This document shows positions 17,372 through 26,452 of a DNA stretch of 64,000 nucleotides, in pieces. The notes beneath the pieces were generated by a model. That model was not told where the DNA came from, made no database searches, and saw nothing but the letters and a program-made list of their open reading frames with translations. Within the stretch, counting starts at the first letter, position 1. Each line of letters opens with the position of its first letter. A program made the position numbers and the translations under genes. Source of the DNA: Mucilaginibacter aquatilis (GTDB taxonomy: Bacteria > Bacteroidota > Bacteroidia > Sphingobacteriales > Sphingobacteriaceae); assembly GCF_009755275.1 (NCBI RefSeq), contig NZ_WQLA01000008.1, positions 186,001 through 250,000 on the forward strand, read 5' to 3'.

Positions 17372-17986
17372 ATGAAATACTTACTACTGCTTATAGCTAC
17401 TATACTATCGGTTGCTGCCTCAGCGCAAACCATACCCACGCGCGGCTCTTCATACCAGGACTCGGTAAGGGCAAGCGCTGCTGAAGGAAAAGTGATAATG
17501 GTTAATGGGGAGCCTGTTAATAAGGCTATGGATTTCATAGAAAATTTAACAGCATCAAAATCAAACGCAATTTTTTTAAATGCGCTAAGAGTATCAGGGA
17601 TGTACGGAACCTTAAAAAGCCGTGGGCCTCTTACCCTGCTGCTACCGGCCGATAGTGCTTTGAAGCAACAACTTGCAGCCCGGTTAGATACATTGTTGAA
17701 GCCAGCTCACAAATATGAACTGGTAAACCTTTTAAGCTATCATATATTACCCGGCCGTTACACAAGTAAAGACCTGATAAAACTTATAAAAGATACGCAG
17801 GGCACGGCTACAATTTTAACGCTTGCAGGCAGTAAATTAACAGCTACCATAAACGAAAACCGAAACCTTATTTTGACCGACAACTCCGGCGGCAAAAGCG
17901 TAATTAGTTTGTTCGACATTGAAGAAAGTAACGGCATTATGCATACGTTAAGCAAATGCCTTATCCCTCAAGACCGGGCTTTATAG
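17372..17986 (+). CDS. Fasciclin (FAS1) domain secreted protein
   Basis: A 204-residue protein with a signal peptide (cleavage near ASAQ at about residue 19) and one FAS1 domain. The H1 and H2 FAS1 motifs are recognisable as GPLTLLLPADSAL (TLFAPTNxAF-like) and LLSYHILPGRYTSKDL (LxYHVxxGxxxxxxL-like), followed by a segment ending ESNGIMHTLSKCLIP (NGxxHxIDxVLxP-like). FAS1 proteins are typically extracellular or periplasmic and adhesive. There is no lipobox or membrane anchor besides the signal peptide. It appears monocistronic; the role is unknown. Confidence 0.85.
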   Translation: MKYLLLLIATILSVAASAQTIPTRGSSYQDSVRASAAEGKVIMVNGEPVNKAMDFIENLTASKSNAIFLNALRVSGMYGTLKSRGPLTLLLPADSALKQQLAARLDTLLKPAHKYELVNLLSYHILPGRYTSKDLIKLIKDTQGTATILTLAGSKLTATINENRNLILTDNSGGKSVISLFDIEESNGIMHTLSKCLIPQDRAL

Positions 17987-18013
17987 TGGCCCTTAATTTA
18001 TATTGTAGCTGTA

Positions 18014-18367
18014 TTATACAGCAAAAGCACGCCTTCTGGCAGCAAGAGATGGTCTTAGCAAAGGTCTCACTCTGGTGTTTTCCATTTGTAAACCAATAGT
18101 TAAATCAATCCAATCGGGGTTTACTGCTCTTATCATCTTTTCTTTTTGCGCGCGGGTGAATGTGCTTAAAAGCTTAAAGCGTTCCATTGCCTGCTCTTCT
18201 GTGTTAATCTCTTCAAAATATACTAATCGATTTAATTGCTGCGCCTTGTCAAAAAAAAGCGTTGGCATCTCATCATAAAATTTAATTGTTTTTAATATAT
18301 CGGTGCATAACCCAACATGAAGATTATTGCGATTCCTATCAGTAAGGATATAGATGAAGTGTTTCAT
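18014..18367 (-). CDS. GIY-YIG-fold protein (UPF0213-like)
   Basis: A 117-residue protein whose N-terminus, FIYILTDRNRNNLHVGLCTDI, aligns with GIY-YIG endonuclease-like proteins (YIL in place of GIY, HVG in place of YIG). VYFEEINTEEQAMERFKLL matches the segment carrying the conserved glutamate. This subfamily (UvrC N-domain relatives) may have DNA-nicking activity, but the arginine usually found after YIG is not obvious, so catalysis is uncertain. It is divergent from the LexA-like repressor, and an operator-like repeat lies between the two starts. Confidence 0.65.
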   Translation of the reverse strand: MKHFIYILTDRNRNNLHVGLCTDILKTIKFYDEMPTLFFDKAQQLNRLVYFEEINTEEQAMERFKLLSTFTRAQKEKMIRAVNPDWIDLTIGLQMENTRVRPLLRPSLAARRRAFAV

Positions 18368-18391
18368 TTGATAATATATTTTGCTAAATAG

Positions 18392-18439
18392 AAATTTGTT
18401 ACTAATTTTATGAGCATAAATTTACTAACAAATTTAGTA
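18392..18439. promoter_or_regulatory. Operator-like inverted repeat at the LexA-like gene
   Basis: AAATTTGTTACTAATTTT (18392-18409) and AAATTTACTAACAAATTT (18418-18435) are inverted copies with two mismatches around an 8-base spacer. Inside, TACTAACAAATTTAGTA (18423-18439) is itself a palindrome with TACTAA arms, and TACTAA recurs at 18400-18405. The site lies between divergent genes and just upstream of the preferred repressor start at 18452. Confidence 0.55.
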
Positions 18440-18451
18440 TTTCCAAATTTT

Positions 18452-19225
18452 ATGTCAATAATTTCATCCAATATTAAATTCCTTAGAAAGAAGAAAGGTC
18501 TTACCCAACAGCAATTTGCCGACGAAATTGGCATTAAACGCTCCCTGGTTGGTGCCTACGAGGAAGACCGTGCCGACCCCAAATATGATTTACTAAAAAA
18601 AATAGCATTGTATTTTGAAGTCAGCGTAGATGATTTTATCAATGAAACTATTAACGAAAAATGGGCACCAAAGCCAAAGGGCAATCCGGCTAACCTGCGC
18701 GTTTTAAGTATTACAGTTGATAAGGATGAAAATGAGAATATTGAGATGGTACCGGTTAAAGCCAGCGCGGGTTACCTTAATGGCTACGCAGATCCGGAGT
18801 ACGTATCAAATTTACCGAAGCTGTATTTACCTATGTTTAAACAAGGTACTTACCGTGCATTTGAAATAAAAGGCGACTCGATGCTGCCCTTGGTATCAGG
18901 CACTGTAATTATAGGTGAATATGTTGAAAACTGGGCAGATATAAAAGCTGGTGAAACCTATGTTGTATTATCAAAAAATGAAGGCGTGGTTTATAAACGC
19001 ATTGGCAACAAATACCGCGACAACAAAAAGCTAAAGTTACTGTCTGATAACCCGGCTTACGAGCCATATGAAATTGGCGGAGAAGACATTTTAGAGATAT
19101 GGAAAGCAAAAGCATTTCTATCTACACATTTGCCCATGCCTACACCTGAGCCCAGCATTGAAAACCTGACCAGCATGATGGCCGAAATGCAAAAATCCAT
19201 TTCACGTTTGCAAAGCAACAATTAA
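18452..19225 (+). CDS. LexA/CI-like repressor (XRE HTH plus S24 autopeptidase domain)
   Basis: ATG at 18452 gives 257 residues starting MSIISSNIKFLRKKKGLTQ; an upstream ATG at 18410 would place an operator-like repeat in the coding sequence. The XRE helix-turn-helix is LTQQQFADEIGIKRSLVGAYE (about 17-37). The C-terminal S24 domain has the putative cleavage pair Ala106-Gly107 (KASAGYLNGY), the nucleophile Ser143 (KGDSMLP) and the general base Lys182 (VVYKRIG). Spacing resembles E. coli LexA (A84-G85, S119, K156). It may be an SOS-type or phage-derived autocleaving repressor that autoregulates and controls the divergent GIY-YIG gene. No other phage genes are present. Confidence 0.85.
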   Translation: MSIISSNIKFLRKKKGLTQQQFADEIGIKRSLVGAYEEDRADPKYDLLKKIALYFEVSVDDFINETINEKWAPKPKGNPANLRVLSITVDKDENENIEMVPVKASAGYLNGYADPEYVSNLPKLYLPMFKQGTYRAFEIKGDSMLPLVSGTVIIGEYVENWADIKAGETYVVLSKNEGVVYKRIGNKYRDNKKLKLLSDNPAYEPYEIGGEDILEIWKAKAFLSTHLPMPTPEPSIENLTSMMAEMQKSISRLQSNN

Positions 19226-19287
19226 GTTACAGGCTTGTTATTAAACTCATAGCCAATATCTTTATCAAAAAACTAAACAAACTTAAA

Positions 19288-19671
19288 ATGAAAAAGATCT
19301 TTTTGATGTGCTTTTTCCTACTTGGAATTAGCGCTGTAAGCTTTGCCCAAGGTGGCGGAGGCAGAATGGGTGGCAATCCGGAAGAACAAGCTAAACGTTT
19401 ACAAGCACAGCTTAAGCTTGATGATGCGCAAACCGCAAAAATTAAAGCAATTTACGAAGTGCAGGCAAAAAAACGTGATAGCCTAATGACGGCTACCAAC
19501 GGTGACCGCCAGGCTATGATGCAGGCATGGCGCCCAATGATGGAAGCATCTAACGTTAAGATTAAAGAGGTATTAACTGCCGATCAGAAAGCAGCCTTTG
19601 AAAAATGGCAGGCTGAAAGAGCAAGCAGAATGCGCCAGGGCGGTGGCAACCCTCCCCCGGCACAAAAGTAA
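19288..19671 (+). CDS. Spy/CpxP-like periplasmic protein
   Basis: A 127-residue protein with a signal peptide ending VSFAQ (about residue 20), a Gly-rich linker, and a helical domain with the LTxxQ-like motif VLTADQKAAFEKW (about 93-105) and a partial repeat KLDDAQTAKIKAIY. Such proteins resemble Spy/CpxP periplasmic chaperones. The C-terminus is Gly/Pro/Gln-rich and probably unstructured. A terminator follows at once, so it is likely a single-gene unit. It differs from the first Spy-like protein at 887 in having a shorter helix and a Gly-rich start. Confidence 0.75.
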   Translation: MKKIFLMCFFLLGISAVSFAQGGGGRMGGNPEEQAKRLQAQLKLDDAQTAKIKAIYEVQAKKRDSLMTATNGDRQAMMQAWRPMMEASNVKIKEVLTADQKAAFEKWQAERASRMRQGGGNPPPAQK

Positions 19672-19675
19672 TTTT

Positions 19676-19705
19676 AAAAAAAAGCGGCACTTAGCCGCTT
19701 TTTTT
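19676..19705 (+). terminator. Terminator
   Basis: AAAAAAAGCGGC, a short loop, then GCCGCTTTTTTT. Just downstream, TATTTTTG at 19705-19712 matches the Bacteroidetes -7 element and may serve the next gene. Confidence 0.85.
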
Positions 19706-19728
19706 ATTTTTGTATAAAATCAAAGCCA

Positions 19729-20853
19729 TTGGGAGCAAACGCTTACATCGAGAAAAAATTACAGCAGCGGATTGAAAATCAATCATACAGAGAGCTAAAA
19801 GCTGAAAGTCATTTGATTGATTTTTCTTCAAATGACTACCTTGGTTTTGCAAGATCACCTCAACTAAAACAGCTTATAGCAGATGAACTTATCGCCCACC
19901 CAAATCACTTAAACGGTTCATCAGGCTCCAGACTACTATCGGGCAATACAACGTATTCCGAAGAACTTGAGCTCATGATTGCTGACTATCATAATGCTCA
20001 TTCCGCTTTGCTTTTCAATTCAGGTTATGACGCCAATCTTGGGCTCCTGTCCTCAGTACCACAGCGTGGCGATACCGTAATACATGATGAGCTTGCACAC
20101 GCATCAATCATAGATGGTGTAAGGCTTAGCCATGCCGACAGGCTTTCGTTCAGTCACAATGATATTCATGATCTTGAAAGAAAGCTCAGTAAAGCAAAAG
20201 GCACCATCTTTATTGTAGTTGAAAGTGTGTATTCAATGGATGGGGATATCGCTCCATTAAAACAACTATGTGAGCTTGCAGAAACGTATAAGGCCGAAGT
20301 AATAGTGGACGAAGCGCACGCAATTGGCGTTTTCGGTAAAGGCTTAATATCAAATTTGGGTCTCGAAACAGCAATTTTTGCACGAGTGATAACTTTTGGA
20401 AAGGCTATGGGCTGTCATGGAGCAGCAGTACTTGGAGACGCTGTTTTAAAACGTTACCTCGTCAATTTTGCAAGGTCTTTCATCTATACAACCGCAGCAT
20501 CATTTCATCAGCTGGCAGCAATTAAAATGGCCTATAAGATGCTGGATTTAAACAGTGACGAGTTTTTGAAATTGCAGAAGAATATTGCGCTGTATAACGA
20601 TCTTATTAACCAAGAAGATCCCAGTCAGAACCTGACTGAAAGCGCAATCAAAACAATAGTCATCGGTGGCAATGATGCCACGAGGCGAATGGCTGAGTTA
20701 ATTCAGCAAAGCGGTTTTGACGTACGGCCTATTTTGAGTCCTACTGTAAAGGCCGGCACTGAAAGATTACGGATATGCCTGCATTCTTACAACACCAGCC
20801 ATGAGATGACTACTTTAGTTCAACTAATACAACAATTACATAATGAAAAATAA
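19729..20853 (+). CDS. bioF: 8-amino-7-oxononanoate synthase
   Basis: A 374-residue PLP enzyme of the alpha-oxoamine synthase family. It starts at TTG (19729); no ATG precedes the conserved N-terminal region. Diagnostic segments are FSSNDYLGFARSP, GSSGSRLLSGN, HDELAHASIIDGVRLS, VVESVYSMDGDIAPL, VDEAHAIGVFG and the PLP lysine in TFGKAMGCHGAA. It condenses pimeloyl-ACP (or CoA) with alanine in biotin synthesis. It overlaps bioD by 11 bases, so translation is coupled. Other oxoamine synthases (kbl, hemA, spt) look similar, but the bioD neighbour settles the call. bioA, bioB and bioC are not in the window. Confidence 0.92.
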   Translation: MGANAYIEKKLQQRIENQSYRELKAESHLIDFSSNDYLGFARSPQLKQLIADELIAHPNHLNGSSGSRLLSGNTTYSEELELMIADYHNAHSALLFNSGYDANLGLLSSVPQRGDTVIHDELAHASIIDGVRLSHADRLSFSHNDIHDLERKLSKAKGTIFIVVESVYSMDGDIAPLKQLCELAETYKAEVIVDEAHAIGVFGKGLISNLGLETAIFARVITFGKAMGCHGAAVLGDAVLKRYLVNFARSFIYTTAASFHQLAAIKMAYKMLDLNSDEFLKLQKNIALYNDLINQEDPSQNLTESAIKTIVIGGNDATRRMAELIQQSGFDVRPILSPTVKAGTERLRICLHSYNTSHEMTTLVQLIQQLHNEK

Positions 20854-21451
20854 AGCTCCGCTGTTTGTTACCGGCATTGGTACCGATGTTGGAAAAACAG
20901 TAGTATCGGCCATACTGGTCGAACACCTGAAAGCTGACTACTGGAAACCCATACAATCAGGCGACCTGGATAACAGTGACACCATGAAAGTTAAGGCACT
21001 AATATCAAACCCAGTTTCGAAATTTTACGAAGAAGCATATCGGCTAAATCAACCATTTTCGCCCCATAAATCGGCACGGTTAGATGGCCTAGAAATTGAT
21101 CTTGAAAAAATAATTGTGCCAGCAACCGAAAATCAATTAATTATTGAAGGAGCCGGCGGGCTGATGGTGCCATTAAACAATAAACACTTTATTATTGATT
21201 TAATTCAAAAGTTCAATGCAGAAGTTATTTTGGTAGTTAAACATTATTTAGGAAGCATTAACCATACGCTGCTCTCACTAGAACTTCTTAAGGCAAGGGG
21301 TATACCTGTAAACAGAATTATATTTAACGGAGATAGAGATGAGGATAGTGAAAGTATAATTTTAAGTCATGTAGATGATGCGAAAGTTTACTATACGCCT
21401 TTAATTCAAAACATCTCTAACGAGGCTATAAAACTGATTGAATTTAAGTAA
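20843..21451 (+). CDS. bioD: Dethiobiotin synthetase
   Basis: A 202-residue ATP-dependent carboxylase-like enzyme. The P-loop is GIGTDVGKTVVSAIL near the N-terminus, followed by the lysine in YWKPIQSGD and the conserved IIEGAGGLMVPLN. It closes the ureido ring of dethiobiotin from 7,8-diaminopelargonate, CO2 and ATP in the cytoplasm. The start overlaps the end of bioF by 11 bases. It is slightly shorter than E. coli BioD (about 225 residues) but the core is complete. A bidirectional terminator separates it from the convergent susD gene. Confidence 0.93.
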   Translation: MKNKAPLFVTGIGTDVGKTVVSAILVEHLKADYWKPIQSGDLDNSDTMKVKALISNPVSKFYEEAYRLNQPFSPHKSARLDGLEIDLEKIIVPATENQLIIEGAGGLMVPLNNKHFIIDLIQKFNAEVILVVKHYLGSINHTLLSLELLKARGIPVNRIIFNGDRDEDSESIILSHVDDAKVYYTPLIQNISNEAIKLIEFK

Positions 21452-21484
21452 TCGAAAGGTTCTCGTAACAATTTCGACTAAACG

Positions 21485-21520
21485 ATGAAGGGCAATCTTA
21501 AAAAGATTGCCCTTCATTTT
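21485..21520. terminator. Bidirectional terminator between bioD and susD
   Basis: ATGAAGGGCAATCTT and AAGATTGCCCTTCAT are perfect inverted arms around a 3-base spacer. The site lies between two convergent genes and can act in both directions. Confidence 0.85.
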
Positions 21521-21536
21521 GTAAACAAAAAACGGT

Positions 21537-23021
21537 TTATGGGTTTTGCTCAACCAGAGTATTATTGTTAATCTCTGCTTGTGGAATTAACCATTCCCAT
21601 CTCACATCTCCTGCCGGAACCTCGAATATACCTGCTAAAGTACCGTCATGGTTTGCACCGTTACGATTAAGAGGTAAATTTAAGCGCTTAAGATCAAGGA
21701 AACGGAAACCTTCACCCCAAAGCTCAACACGTCTTTGAGTAAGAATTTCGTTGATTAAAGCATCACCTGAATTTACAGACGTTACATAGCTTGCATCTCT
21801 TTGTTTAGCAACAGTAAATAGAGCAGTACGTGCTGCAGCGGTATTGCCTAAACGAGCTTGCGCTTCTGCTTCAATAAGGTACATCTCGCTTGAACGCATA
21901 AACGGCATATCTCCCCAGCTATTACTTGCACTGTTAGCCAAAAACTTACGGTTCATGTACGGATAGCGTGATCCACTTGGAGGAACAGGGTAAGATGTGT
22001 TAGCTGCCGTTGGATCCCATAATTGCTTTCTTACGTCTGTAGCTGAAATTTGATTATACAATGCTGAATTAATAGCCTTTGGATTTGAACGGATGTTGGT
22101 TGAGTTAAAGTTAACCGACATGTACGCAAAGAATGAATAAAAGAAGGTAGTTTGATCAGCAATGTGATTAATACCCCAAATCCACTCTTGATTGGCTAAG
22201 TTATTAAAGCCAGCTAAATAGTCAGCATTTGACATTAGCGGATAGCCGGTACGGGCAGCAACAGCCATTTGTGATGCTACAGCGTAGTTACCCTGAGTTA
22301 AAGCTACACGAGCTTTGATACCCTGCGCAACGTTCAGGTTAATGTGTGATTTTGTAGATCTCGCGGTTGCTCCGGTTAAAAAGCCAATGGCAGCATCTAA
22401 ATCTGTATTTATTTGCGCATAAACTTGTGACACGGTTGAACGTGGAAGAGCTGCAACATCAGGGGTAATAAGCAAAGGCACACCCAATTGCGGGTTAGCA
22501 GTGTTCTGATCACCATTCCACCTTTTAGCAAATATTTGCACAAGCTTAAAGTGTGCATAAGCACGCATTGCCAATGCCTCACCTTTAATAACACGCTTCT
22601 CGGCTTCAGAACCGGTCGCTGCATCAATTTGGTCTAATATTTTATTGGCATTAGCAATAAGGCGGTAATGATAACGGTAAACAAAGTCTACCTGTCCTGC
22701 ATTCACGGTCCGGTGAGTAATCCATCTGTAAACACTGTTAAACCAACCGTTACCGGCGTTGGTGTTAACAAGGTCCTCTCCCATCATATCCATATCAATC
22801 ATTACCGACCCTTCACCACCTTCATCCTGGTTACTGTACTGGCTATACATGGCACGATAGATACCATTCATTGCCGACATAGCATTTTTAGTTGTTGTGA
22901 ACAACAACCCGGGAGCTACCTGGTCGGTAGGTGCTGTATCTAAAAATTCTTTGTTACATGAAGGCAATATTGCAGAAGCAGCCATCAATGCACAAAAACT
23001 GTATATAAATCTCTTTTTCAT
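21537..23021 (-). CDS. SusD/RagB-family surface lipoprotein
   Basis: A 494-residue glycan- or nutrient-binding lipoprotein. The lipobox ILPSC places the lipidated cysteine at residue 22, followed by NKEF, similar to Bacteroidetes surface-export signals. The N-terminal LDTAPTDQVAPGLLFTT, the TPR-like helices with VIKGEALAMRAYAHFKLVQIF, and the C-terminal RRVELWGEGFRFLDLKRLNLP are hallmark SusD segments. It should cap the SusC channel at the cell surface and hand over the ligand. The ligand is unknown: no glycoside hydrolase, sulfatase, protease or sigma/anti-sigma pair is adjacent. It lies 11 bases downstream of susC. Confidence 0.95.
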   Translation of the reverse strand: MKKRFIYSFCALMAASAILPSCNKEFLDTAPTDQVAPGLLFTTTKNAMSAMNGIYRAMYSQYSNQDEGGEGSVMIDMDMMGEDLVNTNAGNGWFNSVYRWITHRTVNAGQVDFVYRYHYRLIANANKILDQIDAATGSEAEKRVIKGEALAMRAYAHFKLVQIFAKRWNGDQNTANPQLGVPLLITPDVAALPRSTVSQVYAQINTDLDAAIGFLTGATARSTKSHINLNVAQGIKARVALTQGNYAVASQMAVAARTGYPLMSNADYLAGFNNLANQEWIWGINHIADQTTFFYSFFAYMSVNFNSTNIRSNPKAINSALYNQISATDVRKQLWDPTAANTSYPVPPSGSRYPYMNRKFLANSASNSWGDMPFMRSSEMYLIEAEAQARLGNTAAARTALFTVAKQRDASYVTSVNSGDALINEILTQRRVELWGEGFRFLDLKRLNLPLNRNGANHDGTLAGIFEVPAGDVRWEWLIPQAEINNNTLVEQNP

Positions 23022-23032
23022 TTTCTTCTGTA

Positions 23033-26000
23033 TTATAAAGAAACATTTAAACCTAAACTAAGAATACGTTGTGGAACGTAAGCATTTGTTACAGTACCAC
23101 CAACAGTTTGCGAAGCGTCCATGCCTTTACGTGAACCTATCATATAAAGGTTTTCGCCGCTGAAGAATATACGTGCATTTTTAACCTCAACTTTGCTGAT
23201 AAGTGACTTAGGTAAGTTGTAAGTTATAGTTGCATTTCTGAACCATAAGTAAGATGCACTGGTTAACCAACGGCTTGAACCTGCATACAAGTTAGCAGCA
23301 TTCGCCTGATCTAACCTTGGGATGCTGGTAATATCGCCAGGATTGTGCCAGCTGTTCAACGCGTCTTTGTGTATACCACCACCGTAGCTACCAACGCTCA
23401 TCAAGCTTGCATAATTAGTATCATAAATTTTACCACCTAATTGGTAATTTACCAAGAAAGAGAATGTAAAATCTTTATAAGTGAACGTGTTAGTTACTGC
23501 ACCTGAAAGATCAGGTAGTGCAGAGTCACCAGTGTAATCTAACAGAGCATCACTTTGGCTGGTAGTTACGCTTTCGCCGTTAACAGTACGTAAATTAGCA
23601 GCAGCAGTGCCTGGTTTAGGTACATATAAAGCAGCACCATCAGCAGGGTCTACACCTTTATAAATACGGGTGTAAAAATCATAGCGAGATCTTCCTTCTT
23701 CCAAACGAACAATACCGTCAACAATTGGAGCAGCATTAGGTAATTCTAACACTTTGTTTTTCAAACGGGTAAAGTTTGTATTAAGATTCCAGTTAAAGTT
23801 TTTAGATCTAACCACATCTCCTGATAAGCTTAACTCAAAACCACGGTTTGAAAAACGGCCAATGTTATCATATTGGTTAAGGTAACCGCTTGATCTTGGA
23901 AGCGGCACAAGGAACACCAAGTTGTTTGTACCTCTGTCAAAGTACTCAAATGTACCTTGTAGCCTGTTTTTGAATAAACCAAACTCAAGACCAATATCAG
24001 TCATGCGCTGAGTTTCCCATTTGATGTTAACGTTTCCTAAGGTAGTTGCTGCTATAAAGCCAGGCTCTAAAGCGTTGTTTGCAGGGTTATAAAAGGTTTG
24101 GTAACTATATAATCCAGGGATGTCTTTGTTACCTACTGTACCCCAGCTGCCACGAAGTTTTAACAAATCAACCCAGCTAACTGCTCTCATGAAATCTTCA
24201 CGATCAATTCTCCAGCCGGCACCAAATGATGCAAAGGTACCCCAACGGTTCTCAGAAGAAAGTTTAGAAAGACCATCTCTTCTAACGCTGGCTTCTAATA
24301 AGTACTTATCATCATAGTTATAATTAAAGCGAGAGAAGTAACCTTCAATACGGAACCTGTCTTTATATGATGATACGTTACCTGTAGTAGTAAAGTTATT
24401 TAATTCAGAGTTGCCTGGTAAAACAACGTTTGTACGACCTGCAGTTAATTGATCTTCGAAAGTTGAATAGTTTTCATGACCAATTAAAGCAGTAATACCA
24501 TGCTTATTTATGTTTTTAGTATAGGTTAAAGTTTGGAATAAGTTGTAAGTAGTATTCAGCGTACGTGTTCTGAAAGCACGACCGGCAGGAGCACCGTCAC
24601 CTACTACTTCATTATCGTAAGAGTCGTCATACAAATTGCTGTAATCGGCTGCAATGTTTTGTGTGAACTTGAAATCTTTTAAGAAAGTTATCTCAGCATA
24701 TGCACGCGCAGTTAACACGTTACGACGTAAATTGGCTTGATTCAATTCAGTCTCTTGAACAATGTGACGTCCAGGGCTAGCACCTGATGCACGACCTGGA
24801 ACACCTAAAGCTGTTAATCCACCTAAATCATATATACGTTTACCGGTACCGTCAAGCAAGTATTCGCCAGTAGTTGGGTTATGGGCGTACACATTATAGA
24901 TAGGAGCAATATTACGGCTGAAGTAGAATGGGTTAACGTATGAAGTACTACCGCTACCTACTAAGTTTTGCTCAGTAAAGTTGCCTGATAAGTTAGCACC
25001 TGTTTTTAACCATTTAACCGGCTGAATATTTGCGTTGATACGACCGGTGATTCTTCTGAAATCAGATTTACGTGCAAAACCGTTTTCTTGGGTGTAACCC
25101 AATGAAGAAAAGAAATCGCCTTTGTCAGTACCTGAACCATAGTTTACAGAGTAGTCTTTACGGTCACTGGTTCTTTGAGTGGCTTTTAACCAATCAAGAT
25201 CATCATAACGCAGTTGAGCAGCAGGATTTAAAACACCGTTAACATCAACAAGTTGTGTACTTGGAACATTGAAAGGATTGTTGCTTGCAGCATATCTTCC
25301 GCTTAACACTAAAGAACCTAATACCTGAGATATATCTTGATAAGTACGGCCATTTAATGTTTGCAGGTTGTTTGCATTGCGAGTTCCTAAACCAGATGCG
25401 ATAGTATTTGCCTGGTCGCGGGTTAGAGGATTACTTGCTGCGTAAACTAAACTGTTACGGTAAGTTTCCCAGGCTACAGGATAGTATTGGTAAGCATCTA
25501 AGCGGTCATACTCAGGAATGGCACGTGAAATAATAGCTTGTGTAGCTTTAACGCTTAACTGAGATGTACCTTTTTTACCTCTTTTAGTAGTAATCATAAT
25601 TACACCGTTAGCAGCGCGTGCACCATATAAAGCAGTAGCACTTGCGTCTTTCAACACGGTCATGTTCTCAATATCTTCAGGGTTGATGTTTGATATCGCA
25701 CCTTCATACTGAACACCATCAACTACATACATTGGGCCGTTGCCAGAGTTGAATGATCCAACACCGCGGATACGGATGGTTGGCGTGCTGCCCGGAACAC
25801 CTGAAGATGGCAATACCTGCACACCTGGGGTAATACCGGCAATAGCATTCAAAGCATTTGATACTGGACGATTGCCTATATCTTTTGCTCCAATTGCAGC
25901 AGCGGAACCAGTGTAAGTATCCTTTTTAGCAGTACTGAATGGAAGTACAACAACTTCGCTCAGTTGGTTGGGAACTGCCGAAAGGGTAACGTTCATTCCG

Positions 26001-26263
26001 CTTGACGCAGCTACTTCTTTAGTAGCAAAACCAAGAAAAGAAAATACAAGTGTACCATTTTGAGGCACTTGAAGGGTAAAACGACCATCTGCACCTGTTT
26101 GAGTTCCAAACTTAGAGCCTTTGATGGTTACACTCACCCCTGCCAAAGGTAAGCCGTCATCATTTCCGGTCACTTTGCCGGAAATTGATTGATTTTGCGC
26201 ATAAGCCTGTATAGAGCTTACGACAAACAAAACCCAGAAGAATTTGAGTAAAATTCTCTTCAT
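23033..26263 (-). CDS. SusC/RagA-family TonB-linked outer membrane transporter
   Basis: A 1076-residue TonB-dependent transporter. A signal peptide (end near AYAQ) is followed by a carboxypeptidase-regulatory-like domain (ISGKVTGNDDGLPLAGVSVTIKG, about 28-100), the plug with the SusC signature NINPEDIENMTVLKDASATA and LYGARAANGVIMITTKRGK, and a long 22-strand-type barrel ending in an aromatic-containing strand. There is no STN domain, so sigma-factor signalling through FecR is not expected. It imports a large nutrient across the outer membrane using TonB energy together with the adjacent SusD. About 200 AT-rich bases upstream probably hold the promoter. Confidence 0.96.
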   Translation of the reverse strand: MKRILLKFFWVLFVVSSIQAYAQNQSISGKVTGNDDGLPLAGVSVTIKGSKFGTQTGADGRFTLQVPQNGTLVFSFLGFATKEVAASSGMNVTLSAVPNQLSEVVVLPFSTAKKDTYTGSAAAIGAKDIGNRPVSNALNAIAGITPGVQVLPSSGVPGSTPTIRIRGVGSFNSGNGPMYVVDGVQYEGAISNINPEDIENMTVLKDASATALYGARAANGVIMITTKRGKKGTSQLSVKATQAIISRAIPEYDRLDAYQYYPVAWETYRNSLVYAASNPLTRDQANTIASGLGTRNANNLQTLNGRTYQDISQVLGSLVLSGRYAASNNPFNVPSTQLVDVNGVLNPAAQLRYDDLDWLKATQRTSDRKDYSVNYGSGTDKGDFFSSLGYTQENGFARKSDFRRITGRINANIQPVKWLKTGANLSGNFTEQNLVGSGSTSYVNPFYFSRNIAPIYNVYAHNPTTGEYLLDGTGKRIYDLGGLTALGVPGRASGASPGRHIVQETELNQANLRRNVLTARAYAEITFLKDFKFTQNIAADYSNLYDDSYDNEVVGDGAPAGRAFRTRTLNTTYNLFQTLTYTKNINKHGITALIGHENYSTFEDQLTAGRTNVVLPGNSELNNFTTTGNVSSYKDRFRIEGYFSRFNYNYDDKYLLEASVRRDGLSKLSSENRWGTFASFGAGWRIDREDFMRAVSWVDLLKLRGSWGTVGNKDIPGLYSYQTFYNPANNALEPGFIAATTLGNVNIKWETQRMTDIGLEFGLFKNRLQGTFEYFDRGTNNLVFLVPLPRSSGYLNQYDNIGRFSNRGFELSLSGDVVRSKNFNWNLNTNFTRLKNKVLELPNAAPIVDGIVRLEEGRSRYDFYTRIYKGVDPADGAALYVPKPGTAAANLRTVNGESVTTSQSDALLDYTGDSALPDLSGAVTNTFTYKDFTFSFLVNYQLGGKIYDTNYASLMSVGSYGGGIHKDALNSWHNPGDITSIPRLDQANAANLYAGSSRWLTSASYLWFRNATITYNLPKSLISKVEVKNARIFFSGENLYMIGSRKGMDASQTVGGTVTNAYVPQRILSLGLNVSL

Positions 26264-26452
26264 TTGTTAATTGTTTGAGTTAATAAATAGTTTTCAAAAG
26301 TGAAAATTATAAATTCGATTCGATAAATCATAGAAATTTTGAAGATATTTTTAAAAAAAGTCCATTTTTTTGGAAATCGTAGAAATTTACACCCCATTTT
26401 ACTCACGGACTGCCGATTTTGTGTAAGTAAATATCCAAATCATAAAGATTTA

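Noticed and set aside
18225..18232. AATCGATT in the GIY-YIG gene
   Set aside because: Coding position, only the 8-base core, and no pentose gene nearby.
18452..19225. Prophage remnant marked by the CI/LexA-like repressor
   Set aside because: No integrase, structural, replication or attachment-site signals are near; flanking genes are ordinary chromosomal ones.
26264..26452. Repeated TAGAAATTT words upstream of susC
   Set aside because: Two short AT-rich copies in an AT-rich leader; no symmetric operator or promoter match strong enough to report.
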